64,000 nt of DNA from Chinchilla lanigera. Lineage: Eukaryota > Chordata > Mammalia > Rodentia > Chinchillidae. Positions 21,136 to 33,840 of this stretch are shown here, in pieces. How positions within the stretch are numbered: position 1 is the first letter of the stretch; each line of letters begins with the position of its first letter. Below the pieces are notes generated by a model. The model worked only from the letters and a program-made list of their open reading frames with translations. It had not been told where the DNA came from and did no database searches. The stretch is taken from positions 1,534,619 through 1,598,618 of the forward strand of contig NW_004955402.1 of the NCBI RefSeq assembly GCF_000276665.1, read 5' to 3'. Made by a program: the position numbers and the translations under genes.

Positions 21136-24100
21136 TTCTGAGGGAGTTAGATGATTCAGACTTGTTTTGTTTGCTTTGAAATGCTAAGGTCTTATCAAGC
21201 TAAGGACTGCATATAGTTGGTCCATCAGCTTATTGGAATGGCCCTCAGGCTGCCCCTGGATGAAGAAACACACATCTAGTGTCTTGCAGACAAATCTTGC
21301 TCTGCTGAAGGACAAGGTACCGGAGACCATCATCCTTGCTGTGCTTGTTTGTGTTTTACTCTTAGAAGCCTCATCTTGTGAATTATGATGTTGAATTTTT
21401 CAGCACTTCTGTTGGTTGCCTGTGCAGGTTCCCGTGACACGGATCTGTGATGAAGCAGCCGACCATCACACATGGAAGCTGTATGTGCCTGGTTTTCTTG
21501 GAATTGGACTTAGAAGAAGGAAATTATACTTTTAGTATTTCAGGTGACGTTTGTGAAATAAAGTTACTAATGTGGTGTCCTTTGACATTAGCTTCTGCTG
21601 AGGATGTTACACAATTCCTTGGCTAATTATTTGAAATGAGACTTTTACAAGGTAAATCTTGAACATGTCTACTGTGGTGCTGGAAAACTGGGAAAATCCT
21701 CACACGAGGGAAAGAAATGTTCACCTTCAGTGCATGATCTTTATGATGAGGTTTTAGGCTCATTTCACATGTAGTTAACAGAATGGGAGGGTAAATGTCC
21801 CCATTCATCAGAGAGTGGTCAGACACCCATGTGGGAATTCAGCAGACACACAGTCCTTGCTTCTCTCTGGGTTTAACACTCTTTTCCACTGCCTCCCCAC
21901 ATCTGGTGTCATTGAAGATTTTGACCTGTTAAATCCTTTGGAATTCAAATGAAAGTCTTGCCAGGAGAAATTTGGGAGTATTCAGGAGTATAAGCAGCAA
22001 CTGAGCAACCTGAATTCTTCAGATTCGTGAGAATGAAATCATGCTTCCTCAATTTCCTTGACTGCTGGGAAAAGTAGAATTGATAGGGTAATTTTGATGC
22101 ATGTTGTATTTTTAATAGAATTATGAATTTCTTCATAAGGTGTTTGTTTAAATTGAATGGGATTTAAATTGTATATATTTTTATGGTGTCTGAAATGTAC
22201 AAATAAATTTAGGAAGGACAAAAATATGTTCTCTCTGATCCTGGTTTCCAAAGCTGCAGGTACAGTGGAAAGAGTAACAAGGCCTTGTGTAATAGGGTAT
22301 TTGACTCATATTCCATGATTATCCTCAGAGCCCTGTAGCTGAGACGCTGAAGACACGTCATCGGATTTGGATTTGATTTGGATAGCTAGCATTCCATAAA
22401 TTGATAGTTCTTTGAAGCTTTCTAAAAGCTTCTTTTTAAGGCTTTGGGTTCAGAATCTTGTAGTGGACCGTAAGTCAGGGGCAGGAGGAATCACCTGTTT
22501 TGTCATTGGATTGGGGCACAATTCCCTGCTCCCCTGCTTTAGCCTCAGCAGTTAGCATCGGTGCATCCTTTTGTCTCTGCCAGTTTTTGGAAGGGGAGTT
22601 GGGAGGTGAGGAAGCTGTCCTGCATAAATGCAGAAGGGCCAGACTTCCTCAGGGGGTGAGAACTGCCCTGAGGACCATTAGGATGACAGTGTAAACGAGC
22701 AGAGTGCCTCTCTTAAAGAACTACTTCCGTGGCAGATATTTTTCCGCAAAGATGCTCCCGGAGCTTGCACTTGGCTTGAGCTGGTGTGGCCCTGCTGGTG
22801 CTCTGTGACAGGTGTGGCATCTCAGAGGAGGCAGGGGTTACTGACCATTGGGCTGGGGAATGGCAGCTCGTGGTCAGTTTGGGGATAACAGGCCTGGGAT
22901 CCTGTCTGGCAACATGAGTGCCACTTGGGCTCGATTTTGGGGCCCTCTGGGGCTCTGGGCTGTTCCACCTAGTTTTCTGGGAAGCAGATCACCAGAGTCT
23001 GACTAGTCTGATGTTATGGAGGTGAACTGATCTCTGAAGCTTTTAACTGTAGTTTTGGGAAGTATTGGCTGACTAGTTGGTACCAGTTCTCCAGGCAGTG
23101 GCTGATGCTTTTCTGCTCTCTTGAATTCATATAGTTGCTTACTAGCTGCCAGAAACTCTGAGATGACAGCCCAGTGCATTCTCACTGTTGAGGCGACTTG
23201 CAAACCACCGTTGACCCACGTCTGTTCCCATGGGTGGTGGGGGTGTGCTCTGCAAGGGCCAGCTAACCCACACGTGTGTGGGGCTTTACACTCAGTCTAG
23301 TGTGGTTGCGTCTGCCTTGGCAGCCCTGCTGCCATCCTTGGATTTCACTGTAGATGAGCTTTTGGCAGAGAAAGTCACAGACAGTTCTTCTAAAGCATAA
23401 TTAGGCAAAGGCAATTACTGGTTGATGCATTTTTAATTGAACTGTTGTAACTTGGTTTTATTTGTAACCAAATGCAAATGTTTGTTCTATTGCTTTTTTC
23501 CATTTGGTGAAAAGCTATTCTGTTTATCTTTCTAGTACTGTTCTGTTGGTAGCTTGTAGATTCCAGTGCTGGTGTCCTCCTCCCAGACACTCCCTCCCCT
23601 CCAGGGCTGTGCCAGGCCCACTGCCAGGGTGTAGCTGCCCGGCATGATGCAGGTGTGCCTGGCACTCAGGAGGCAGAGAATTGCAGTCTTCTCCAGGCTG
23701 AGCGCTCCCAGTTCCCATGCTGAGTCTGACTCTGCCTGTAATCACATCTCAGTTACTTCCTCGTCCTGCGTCTTCAGACAGAATCGGGCAGTACAGTCTC
23801 TTTTCGGTATAATTTGGTTTAAAGGAGTGATTTTTACTTGACCGATTCATTCAGTGCAAAACTCGCTATGAAATGAGGTGGTCATTTAGAACTTGCATCG
23901 GGAATTCATCTTCAGGAAGGTATTTTACAGTAGAATCGGGACAGGTGAGAAATGCCTTTTGACATTGTCTCAGTGTGGGAACCTCCCATCCCTGGCTGGC
24001 ATTTGGATGCGAACCAGAGGTCAGGTGCGACCCACGGGGCCTTCCTGCTTCACCTGGTGCTGTGACACTGTTCGCAGGAGTTCGCTCACCCTGGCCAGCA

Positions 24101-25752
24101 GGGAGGGAGCCGTGCTAGCCCTTCATGGCATCCTCACCCTGCTTCCCAGCATGTGGAAGGAGCCGCTGGATGGGCACCCGCATGCCAGGGCCCCACAGGC
24201 ATGGGCAGGCAGGCAGACACTGTGGGTTGGGAGGTCAGGTCCCGAGGCTGCTTGAACCCCACCCTGTGGTGGCTTTGCTTAAGCTGTGCCTCACGTGCAC
24301 CTATTTATAGTGACAGCTGTGCAGCAGAAAGTCATTTATACAGCATGTGAGCGCACGATGACCTTCTCCCGCATCAAGAAGTTTACGGGATTAAGGAAAA
24401 TAGAAAACACGATTGCATGTGTGTGACCAGCAGGAATGGCTGGCCGTCCCGCCAGTGGATAAGGACAGCTGAGAGTTCTTAGCTCGAGGGCTGGAAGCTG
24501 AGACCCAATCTGAGGGCCACTCGGTACTGAACGCAGTGTCCTGAGGAATCCAGCTTGCCTCTGGCACAGGCCCGTGTGCTCCATGTGCCTGACAGCCGAG
24601 GAGGAGCCCCGACGCCCCGACGCCCAGCCTAACTCAGGTGCGAGTCATATCTTCAAGTAGAGGCCACGTTTTGATCCCACGTGCAAGTGTCCAAAGGCAG
24701 ATGTTCTTTCTGAACTGGAAATGCTTGAATTCTTAGGCCTTGAGAGTTTTCAGATTTACAGAGTAGGTGGCGGGCAAACGTTAGGATTCCCAGCAGCCTC
24801 GTCCCATTGCGTTTCCATCACTCAGTTTGGGATTGGAGTTCTCAGACGATGCCTTCCTGCTGCGCCTTGGTCTTGTCCAGCTTGTAGATGCCCTGCAGCG
24901 GAAGGCTGAGTTCCCAGAGTCCAGGCGTGTGTCCTTCAGGCATGCAGACAGACCCCGGTGTGGCTCCTCACGGCTCAGACGTGCAGCCCCGTGCTGTGGT
25001 GGTGCTCATGGCGCCCCTGGGGCGACGTCATTCCTTTCCAAGTGCTCAGTAAAACCCCGGCTCCCTGCTCCAGCCACATTCACTCTGGCGCCGCCCAGTT
25101 TCTCAGCATCTGTTTCAGCTTGGACTCTGAAAGCTTCCAGATTCGAAGCTCTCTTTGGGACTTAACCAGAGTTCCTTGAACTGTAGGAATCATATTTTGC
25201 TTCTTTACAGAAAGAGACTTCCAACTTGGGATTGCTGGGTGAGAAAGGAAATTTGGAAATTTTATTTACTCACACTGAAGGGATGAGCCAACCAGCGTCG
25301 CAGAGGGACAGTTCCATGCTGTCTGGGGATATTGTCTGACCTCGCTGTCTGGGGACACTGTCTGTGCCCCGAGGGTCCTGTGTGTGGACCCTTTCCTGAC
25401 TCTGAGGCTCAGGGAAGCTCTGCCCTTTACAGGAGCCGGCCCTGAGCAGTATCCCAGGTTGAGTACCTCAGGCGCTCTGTGAGGTCAGGGGTGAAGGCAT
25501 TGAGTGGTCTCTACACACCGGTCAGAGTTTTCTCCCATAATTGCTGTATAATCTTGACAGTGACTCTTGGGAAGTCGCAGCTTCTGGGAACTGTGTATTT
25601 ACAGGGTGCTTTCTCCAGCTTGTGGCTGTGTTCATTACTCAGCTCTAAACTGGAGAAACCCTTTCCCTTTCAGCCACTGACACAGACGTCTGCGAAGTTT
25701 ATCCCAAGCCAACAGAGGAGTGAAAATGTCTATGTTTAAAAATTTCTTTTCA
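21136..25752. other. Intron, mostly unique
   Basis: AT-richer sequence to about 22.4 kb and mixed composition after. I find no confident repeat, RNA or gene. The open frames here are short and overlap one another. Confidence 0.4.
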
Positions 25753-25753
25753 G

Positions 25754-25887
25754 GTTAGGCCTGGTGGGGCATGCCTGCAATCCCAGCACTCAAGAAGCTG
25801 AGGCAGGAAGATCGCCTTGAGTTCAAGGCCAGCCTGGGCTGCAAAGTGAGACCCTGTCTCAAAAAACCAAAACCAAAGCAAACAAAG
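25754..25887 (+). mobile_element. B1 SINE without internal duplication
   Basis: The 7SL-like head (ctggtggggcatgcctgcaa, then tcccagcactcaa) continues to caaggccagcctgggctgca, then gagaccctgtctcaaaaaac and an A-rich tail. It lacks the inner repeat of the GCCAGCCTG block seen in the copies at 38641, 46737 and 54505. Confidence 0.88.
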
Positions 25888-28800
25888 ATCATGTAAAGTT
25901 TTCTTTTCAAGATGTCCATGTACACATATATTTATCATTTTGAGGATTAAGTTCTTCTTATAGGCTGTGGGAGGTTCATCCTTACTTACCCTTTCTCCAA
26001 AGACCCAAACTTATTTAATCAAATATAACACTGAAAGTATTTGGAATGCTTACATATTAGAGCAAGCATTTTGTCTAATATTATGGTTGCCAGATTAAGT
26101 CCAAGATCCCCAGTTAAATTTGAATGTGAGATAAGCAGTGTATATTTTTCTTTTAGTGATGTATGCTTCACACAGGATTTCAGATATTTAGCTGTTCTCC
26201 ACACTTGTGTATTCAGTGCATAACTGTGAGTCCCTATGTATGCACAGTATTGGATTCGTTTGTTAATATTATGTGATAATATTTCTGTCTTGCTCCCTGG
26301 TCTTCCTAGTTATTATTTCAGTGGCTGTGAACTATTATCCAATTTAAATTCCATGCTGAACTAACACCTCTCTGTTTTGGACATTTTGAATATCTCATAT
26401 ATTTTTACTGAAAGTATTAACTTAAAACTTACCTGTCTTGATTTCAAAAAGATTTGAGGTTTCACATAGGTGGATCTAAACCAGGGTTTGGTTCCTTTGC
26501 AATGTTTCTTTAAGTTACTTCCCTGGAGATTATTTTAGGTTTAAGAACCAGTTGTAAAATTTAATTTTCAATTTCTAGCCACATAGCACACGAACTTTCT
26601 TTTTATCTAAAACAGTTAACATGTGAGCATTTGTTTCTGAATTCGTGTTTTGATGACTACTCATTTAACCATCCATAACCAAACCATCAGTCCTAAGCAG
26701 CCAGGTCTGGATGTCCCAAAAACATCATAGTTGTTAAATATTACACTAGCTAACCTGTAACACATTATCTCTGAGGAGAGACAGAGGAGTAATAGCAAAA
26801 GGACATACCTTAGAGCTTACAAGTTTTATGTGTACACTTATGACTGGCGTTGGTTGAGGCCAGCAGTCTTGACCATCTCAGTACAAAATCAGACTGGCTG
26901 CTCCTCTGCAGTTGTACGACTTGTAAGAGCAGAATCCGTCCAAGTACTGAAGATCCTGAAATAGGCGGTGAGCTCTTTTGAGTGTCCTCATGGTTTGAAG
27001 CCCTCCGGCATCACCTCACTCTTGGTGATCATCGGTGGTCGTTGTGAAAAGTCCGTGCTGACTCCTTCCGCGGCAGGCCTGGCTGTTGGTCCACATTGAT
27101 TGGAAAGCGGCGACCACAGCGCCCATCTCCCCTGAGCAGCACTGTACCCGTGGGGTACACTGTGTCGGGGGTGGGACCACAGGTTTGCCCACACTGCACC
27201 TCCTCAGCCCAAGCCGGGCCCCGACCCAGGCCCTGGAGGAGGCTCGGCAGTACACTCGGCCCCGACTCCAGGTGACTCGAAAGCCGTCACAGGGGGACGT
27301 CTTGGCCAAGGTTTTTACCCAGGCAGGGAGCTTTGAGGAGGAAGAGCAGGGCTCCGAAGCCATTGCTACCTATGGACTTAGCACCAGCATTGCGAAGTAC
27401 TTTAAAAACTCAGGGCTGCATTGAACACCAGCGTCAAGATGTCCTGAACTACTTGCCTTCAAGACTGAGTGAGGAAGAGTCTGCAGGGCCCTCGGGCAGC
27501 CGTGCTGGGTGACCTTAGCCAGTGTGTGTCTCATGGGGTCTCTGGAAACATTGTATTAGTACACGTCTTCAGTAATAGTGTTCACACTCGGCCCAGGGTG
27601 TGCATACACGTACTTAACCAGCTGCACTGCTGCCTCGCCCGTCCCCCTCGCCCCTCCATCTCCCGAGCTCTTTCTCACATTTTCCCTTCACTTCTGTTTT
27701 AGTCCATGTTTGGGGCCGGTGGTGATTGCGTTCGTTGTGGGAAGCTGGTCCATGTGTGCACACACATCTCGGTCCTGTCTACCTCCCCGCTTGGTCCCCT
27801 CACCACTGGCAAAAGATCTGCTTCCTGTTTCCTTTTGTCTGTCTTTTATTTTGCTCATTAATTTGTTATACTTTGGGTTCCTCATGAGAAAAACCATGCA
27901 GCATTTGGCTTACACATCTGTGTGACATTGGACACGGAGGGTGATTTGATGTCTGTTTAGATACATGGTTTTCATAACACTGCATCACATCACGTCACAG
28001 GCGTTTTTCCTATTAAGTAGGACTTATTTTTAGAGGGGTTTTTGGGTCTCAGCACCACTGAGGTGAGAGGACCGTGGTCGTAGGGGCTCCTCCTTGGATG
28101 CTCCCCACTGTCACTGGCACGCCGCAGGTCAGCCTGCGAGGACCTGTCATTGTCATTGCCATCCAAATCACCAGTCTTTGTGAGCTCAATTTTTAAGAAA
28201 GTATAAACACTGTATTAACTATGAGAATGAATATTTCCTTGTTGTAACTGTATTGCATGGTTTCCTACATAAACTGGTAGCATTTTCCCCAAGGGAAAAT
28301 GTTAAGTTTTAGTGTAAGTATTGAGAATATAAATCTCCATGTAAAACCATATGGAAGTCTGATACACTTCTGACCCTCTACAATGATAAACGCTCAATTT
28401 CAAAGCATCTTTACACCTGTTAGGAAATTTTTTTGTCTAAGATGCAGTGTGGATTTCAGTGTGATATCATAGGAATCTGAAGAGTTGGTGTTGTCATGAG
28501 TCAAGCTGTAGATGTATTTACTCGAGTTTATAAGAAAAAAATTTGAGTTTTCTAACTCTTAAGCAGACTCAGCAAAATTTGTTTTCATTAACCTGAAACA
28601 CTATTCTTGTATGTTTTGTGCCATATATTAGGGGGATTGTAATACGTTTCAATCACATTTCACTTTCCTGTGTTTGTATGAAAATCAGTTTGAATAGTGG
28701 ACATTGTAATAAAGGCTTCAGACTCCTAGTTTAATTTGGCTCTTTCAATATCAATATATGTTCAGTCGTTTCATTTTCTCCTCCTTGCAGTTATTGGGAA

Positions 28801-29005
28801 TAATTAAATGCTGCAATCTGGAGCTTGTTTTGCAGTCATCACATGATCTGTAACTCGGCAGCATTTTGTGTTGTGTCGGTGGTCACTGCAGACTTACAAA
28901 ATGCTCTTCCTTTCCAGAGTGTGTTATAAGCACGTTTTCCTCAATTCCAAAGTTGCTTTAATGGTGCAGCCTTGACGCACCTTCCCCACAACATGCTGCA
29001 CTTTG
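25888..29005. other. Intron, mostly unique, AT-rich
   Basis: Nothing is confidently recognised. A + strand open frame at 27086-27424 has a charged C-terminal part (SFEEEEQGSEAIATYGLS, then SIAKYFKNSGLH) with a coding-like look, and could be a fragment of an unidentified retrocopy. No poly-A tail or duplication was found to support that. Confidence 0.35.
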
Positions 29006-29008
29006 TAC

Positions 29009-29395
29009 TCTTAGTTACTTTTCTCATTGTTGAAACAAAATGCCTATTGACCAAAGTTGAGGAAGGAAAGATTTATTTAGCTCATAGTGTGTGGAAGTTT
29101 CAGTCCATAATTGGCTGGCTCCAAAGCAGGGTGGCACATGGCAGAGGAGAGACAGTTCAGGGCAGGCAGCAGGTAGCAAAGGAACGAGGGGCGATCACAG
29201 CTCTTTCTGTCCCTTATATTTCGTTTAGGCCTCTCCGGGCAGGAGGCACTCACACCCTTAATCCTAGTGCCCTTGATCCTGGCATTGCACCATGAATCGA
29301 TCCCAGAGACACACACTCTAGATGCAGCCACCTCTGACAAAGCCCCACCTATGACCGTGTGAGGCTCTGAAGGGATCTAGGCATGGCCATAACCC
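29009..29395 (+). mobile_element. Dispersed mid-length repeat (family R)
   Basis: It begins gttacttttctcattgttga, passes through a block like tttcagtccataattggctg, and ends gaggctctgaagggatctag then gccataac. It is the uninterrupted counterpart of 8697-9275 and similar to 50493-50921. At about 390-430 bp with TTGTTA/TAACAA-like ends it could be a nonautonomous DNA element. Class not established. Confidence 0.55.
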
Positions 29396-30859
29396 ACTCA
29401 TTGCCCTGTGGATTGATGCTCGTGAAGCAGTGTTTTCCCTTTGATCCCCAGACACTCTTGCTGGTGGGTTATAGCAGCAGGCTGGCAGAGAGGGGGAAGA
29501 CACTGCTGAATCACAGCCTGAGTCCTGGCTGTGGCGCCACATTGCACCTTCCAGATATCTACACTAGGGCTCCCCTGAGGTTTCTGTCCAGACACGTCTG
29601 GAGTTTGTAGCCCTGAGCTGTAGCATAGGTGTGTCTGTGTCAGGCACAATTTTCAAACAAAATTAGTCTCCCAAGTCATTGAAACATGCACATCTCAACC
29701 TCTCATTTGTGAATTTCTGGTCTAGAATTTTAAAAATGTACTAAATTGAAATTACACATCTTCCTAGGTGTGTGCCATCTGTGTGATGCTTGTGTTTGTG
29801 GTGCACATGTCTGTTAGGATAGGACAAGCTGAGGTAGGTGGTGACTTAGGAGATAGGTGCACCCTGAGGGGGACTTTGTAGGCATGGTAGCAGGTTCTTG
29901 ACCCTTCTGCTAAGTGAAAAAGCAGAGCAAATTGGAGGGATTGGCACAGGCTTGGAGCAGGGCGGATCCCAGGCCGTGGCTGTCGCCGTGTGGCTAGAGC
30001 ACAGACCCTGAACCCTGAGCCCCCGGAATTTGCTTCCTCATCTAGAGACGAGACGATCGTCACATCAGAGGTGGCATGTTCCAAACACCGCACCGGCTCA
30101 TCTGTAGGTTGTGCCGCTGACCTGGGGCCATTGTGCTTAAGCTTTGGGATGGTGTTTACTTCGCTGTCTGTACTTTGCGTCCCTTTGCCCACCTCCTGCA
30201 GGCCTCTGATGTGCAGATGCGTCTGCTCTTCACCGGAAGTGAATAAACTGTAGCCAGCCACGGGGATTTCTCCTGAACTCGCAGCCTTTGCTGGCTGTGA
30301 TGTCGAGCACCTTCTCCTGTTTGGCTCCCTGGAGTTCCTTCAGGAAGAAGGAAAGGTGTGAAGAAACAGACAGCAGTGAGAAGTGCAGGGGAAGTGGAGA
30401 GTTTTGTCGTGAAGTGTGGGGAGCCCCAGGGGAGGTGTCAGGGCTTCCTGAATCACAGGGGCCTGAGGGGTGGCTGTACGCACTTCCTGTGTGGGACTGA
30501 GTGGTGGGAAGGACTGTAGGGATGAGAGGACCATCCCCTGGAAATGAACCCACAAGCTGATTTTTGGAAAGAACCACCAGAATCTTTTTCTGCACAATTT
30601 GAGGCCTTATGCCGGTGTTGTGAGTAAAAACAATGCCACTGTCCATCTGGAAAACGTAACTGTGATCCCTTCCCCAGCCAAAAACAGACTCACGCGGCCT
30701 GGTGGCAGTCATGTGCCACAAGATGGGGGCCAGCACAAAGTGTGGCCACAGGAAGTGCTCCGTGCACGCTGTGATAGACTGCCCAGATTCTTGCTCTGAG
30801 GTTTCTGAATGGACCGGGAACACCAGATGGGAGAATTCTAAGGGGAGGTCACCAGAGAG
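29396..30859. other. Intron without recognised elements
   Basis: No repeat or RNA recognised. A 340-codon minus-strand open frame starts at 31252 and ends at 30230. It has no recognisable domain and runs through a minisatellite, so it is not annotated as a gene. Confidence 0.4.
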
Positions 30860-30990
30860 CAGGTGTGCAGGAGGCAGAAGGTCGCCAGGTACAGGTGTGT
30901 GGGGAGGGAAGGTGGCTGGGTACAGGTGTGCGGGGAGGGAAGGTTGTGGGGTACAGGTGTGCGGGGAGGGAAGGTCGGTGGGGAACAGGT
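30860..30990 (+). repeat. 31-32 bp minisatellite, about four units
   Basis: Units begin caggtg at 30860, 30892, 30923, 30954 and (partial) 30986. The consensus includes caggtgtgcggggagggaag then gt and a variable GT-rich end. The inner units are nearly identical and the first is diverged. Confidence 0.93.
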
Positions 30991-31898
30991 GGGGTCCTGA
31001 GGGACAGTGATGCGTTTCCTGGCTTCCTTGTGACTGGTGCCCTGGAATCCAGTGCGTGTCTCTATGAGCCCCACGTGAGTGTGTCTTCTTCAGCAGTATG
31101 GAAGGGTCCTCCTCTAGGTGAGCGCTGTGCAGCTCGTGGTTGTCATGGTGAGGAGTCCTGTTGTCATTCCGTGTCCAGGCAGGAGGTTTCGGGGCCTCAG
31201 TGTTGGCTGTGCACTGCACCTCATGCAGTCGCACTTGCTCCGACTTTTTCAAGTTTGTAGTTCAGGTCTTTGCATTGCAACCAGACTCTTTGTGAGTGAC
31301 TTCTTACAAAGACACAGACACAGGTGATTTTGGAGGCAGGCGATCAGCCCGCGTCTCTCGGCCCCCTCGGCTCATGCTGAGTGCGAATGTCATGGCCCTG
31401 GGGACCCCCAACCCGACTTCCCTGTGGTCAGAGGACAGGTGATGAGTCCTGCCAACGACGGAGCTGGGAAGCCTGTAGGGCTGGGACGCGCCTGTGTCGT
31501 AGTGTTTGAGTTGTCCCTTGGTTGCATAACTGGTTCAGGCCGATGTCCCACTGGGTCAGACACTCAGCTAGTAATCTTTGAGATGACTGTGGGCCTTGGA
31601 GGGCCTGGTGTGACATCCTCGTAGGCAAATAAGTTGGCATCTGTGGGCACCACTTTTTCCCATAGGAAAGGGTCTCTGCAGTCAGGTTTCCTGGTCATGG
31701 AAGGCAAGCGTGGGCTGGAGTCTGCACTGCAGTGGGGCCCAGGACCTCGGGGCTTGGTGAAGGACAGCACTGTCCCTGCCAGCAGAGGTGAACTGCTGGC
31801 TGTTTGAGTCAGCCAGTTCCCGTTAGCAGCGCCGATGCCTCGCCACGCCAGCTCCGAGGATGGAAGGGCATGACAGCCTGTGCTCTGGCCCCTCTTGG

Positions 31899-32047
31899 CC
31901 TGAGCCTGGAGACCAGCTGCATCTGAGCAGGCAGTGGGAGACGGTGGACCCAAGGGGTCTTTACGGTGTCCAGGGACCACCGGATAGGAGCTCTGGGCCA
32001 CCCTGGATGGCCTGCTTTCCTGCTGTCCACAGGCATCTCCAGGCAGG
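31899..32047 (+). repeat. Left arm of long inverted repeat 2
   Basis: It matches the reverse complement of 32541-32688 throughout: cctgagcctggagaccagct, gcaggcagtggga, agggaccaccgga, aggagctctggg, cctggatggcctgctt and ctgctgtccacaggc. Divergence is noticeably higher than in inverted repeat 1. Confidence 0.88.
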
Positions 32048-32540
32048 GACAGGACCCCAGCTTCCTGTGCTGTCCGACACATGCCCCTCTCAAGAAGAGG
32101 ACAGTACCCGCTGTGAACACTGGCAAATGCTGGTTTTATAACTTGGTGTGCAGCTAGCTCTCCATCCCCACCTGGGGCGACCCCAGCAGACCTGGATTTC
32201 CCTGTGGCCTGTCGGGGACAACTTTGGTGAGGGCAGTGGTGGTGGTGATCAGTGTGGTTTGAGGACTGTGTCTCATCCGCACCATGTGATACAGTGGTGG
32301 AGCTGGGCACGGGTTTTGGCCGTGGTTGTTAGCTGTCGCAGGCCCGTGGGTGAAAGTGTTGTGGAGGCTTCAGGAGGATGTGCCTGGGCTTTCGGGAATG
32401 GACACAGGATCCATGTGGTCATTTCAGACAACTGCCTTAAGTTGATATTAAACTCAAAACACCTTCCTGATACCTAGAAACAAATGAAAAGAATACCACC
32501 TCAGCTTATGCAGAGTTTAATGTGTCTGTCACCTGTAGTT

Positions 32541-32688
32541 CCTGCCTGGAGACGCCTGTGGACAGCAGGAAGCAGGCCATCCAGGACCGCCCAGAGCTCC
32601 TGTCCGGTGGTCCCTGGGCACCCCAAAGACCTCTTGGGCTCACCGACTCCCACTGCCTGCTGAGACGCAGCTGGTCTCCAGGCTCAGG
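32541..32688 (-). repeat. Right arm of long inverted repeat 2
   Basis: This is the inverted partner of 31899-32047. The arms are just under 150 bp and the spacer is about 490 bp of non-repeated sequence. Source element unknown. Confidence 0.88.
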
Positions 32689-33735
32689 ACGAGAGGAAAG
32701 TGGATGCACCGTGAGCCCATAATTTAAGTGAAATAAACACAAGCTTCAATACTTCATGGCTTCTTTTATATGAGAAACCTGCAATGTAAATAAAGGGCAA
32801 AATAAAAGATCAGTCATAGGAAGTAGGAAGACAGGTCTTTCTCAAATGGGAAGGGACTGAGAGACGGAAGGGAGGAGGGAGGGAGGAGTGAGGAGATAAC
32901 AGACGCTATGTAAGTTACCAGCTCCACACAGGCATGTGATCATTTCGGACTGCAGACTGGCACGAATGAAAAGCCAAGGTGCCTTTAGCTTTCCATCCAG
33001 CTTGCGATCTGTAGGCGCTAACTATCTAGGGTCATGATTATGAATTAGAAATTATGCATACATACGTGTGTATGGTGTGTGTCACCGTCCGTGCTGTCAT
33101 GTACAGCTGATTTCCGCAGCAGCCCTGTGGGCTCGTAGTACTAGTAGCTCTGCACCCTTGCGTGACGACCCCCCCTGGACTGGGGTGTGCTCTTGGACAG
33201 CATTCAGATGGCCCACGCCTCCCCACATGCACCCAGAAGGGTGTGAAACGTTGCACAGGAGCTCTGAGGAAGAAAGGACTCTCTGATCGTGGCCAAGTTT
33301 CAGCAGTTAAACTGAAACTTGGCCAGGTTCTTAGTTGGGCCGCTGCACGCCGGCCCGTCTCCCCGGAGCTGGGGGAACCCTGTCACCTGGTTCCCCAGCT
33401 GCCTGCTAATGTTTTGGCAGCACAGCGAACCCTTGGCCAGCAGGGCAAGGGTTTGGAAGCATTGTCCCAGGCCTTCCCGAGCATTTCTTCCAAGTATGTC
33501 TCGGAGACCAGAACTGCTGGTCCCGCACATGGAGTGGAGACTGCCACGTGCGAAGACGTTTCCAGGTGAGGATTCCCAGGTCCCTCCCTGGGCGGTGCTC
33601 GGGGCAGGGGGCAGGCACTGCCTGGCCCTGGAGAGGTGGCCCCAGAGCGGTGTGCTCCATGCAGTAGCGTTTTCTCGTCTTGTAGGTATGAGGACCAAAG
33701 CAAATTTTAAATGTGTATTTAAAAATGACTTTTCC
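32689..33735. other. Intron with one short hairpin
   Basis: A small GGGA-rich purine patch lies at about 32867-32890 and a perfect 13-bp inverted repeat at 33291-33324. Otherwise nothing is recognised. Confidence 0.4.
33291..33324. repeat. Perfect 13-bp inverted repeat
   Basis: GGCCAAGTTTCAG (33291-33303) and CTGAAACTTGGCC (33312-33324) are exact reverse complements around an 8-base spacer, a potential stem-loop or cruciform. Confidence 0.95.
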
Positions 33736-33840
33736 AGGGCTGGGGATTTAGCTCAGCGGCAAAGCGCCTGCCTGGCAAGCGCAAGGTCGTGAGTTCGGTT
33801 CCCGGTACTGGAGAAAAACCAAAAAAAAAAAAAAAGAAAA
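33736..33840 (+). mobile_element. Young ID SINE with target-site duplication
   Basis: This is a complete tRNA-Ala-like ID element: ggctggggatttagctcagc (box A region), cctggcaagcgcaaggtcgt, gagttcggttcccgg (box B), then a 15-A tail. The flanks repeat gacttttcc at 33727-33735 and 33841-33849. The well-kept pol III boxes and clean tail point to a recent insertion. Confidence 0.93.

Noticed and set aside
30860..30990. CRISPR-like array of regular repeats
   Set aside because: Repeats are directly adjacent with no unique spacers, and this is a mammalian intron; it is a minisatellite.
33736..33835. A functional tRNA-Ala gene
   Set aside because: The tRNA-like sequence is followed by a poly-A tail and flanked by target duplications, which marks a retroposed ID SINE.
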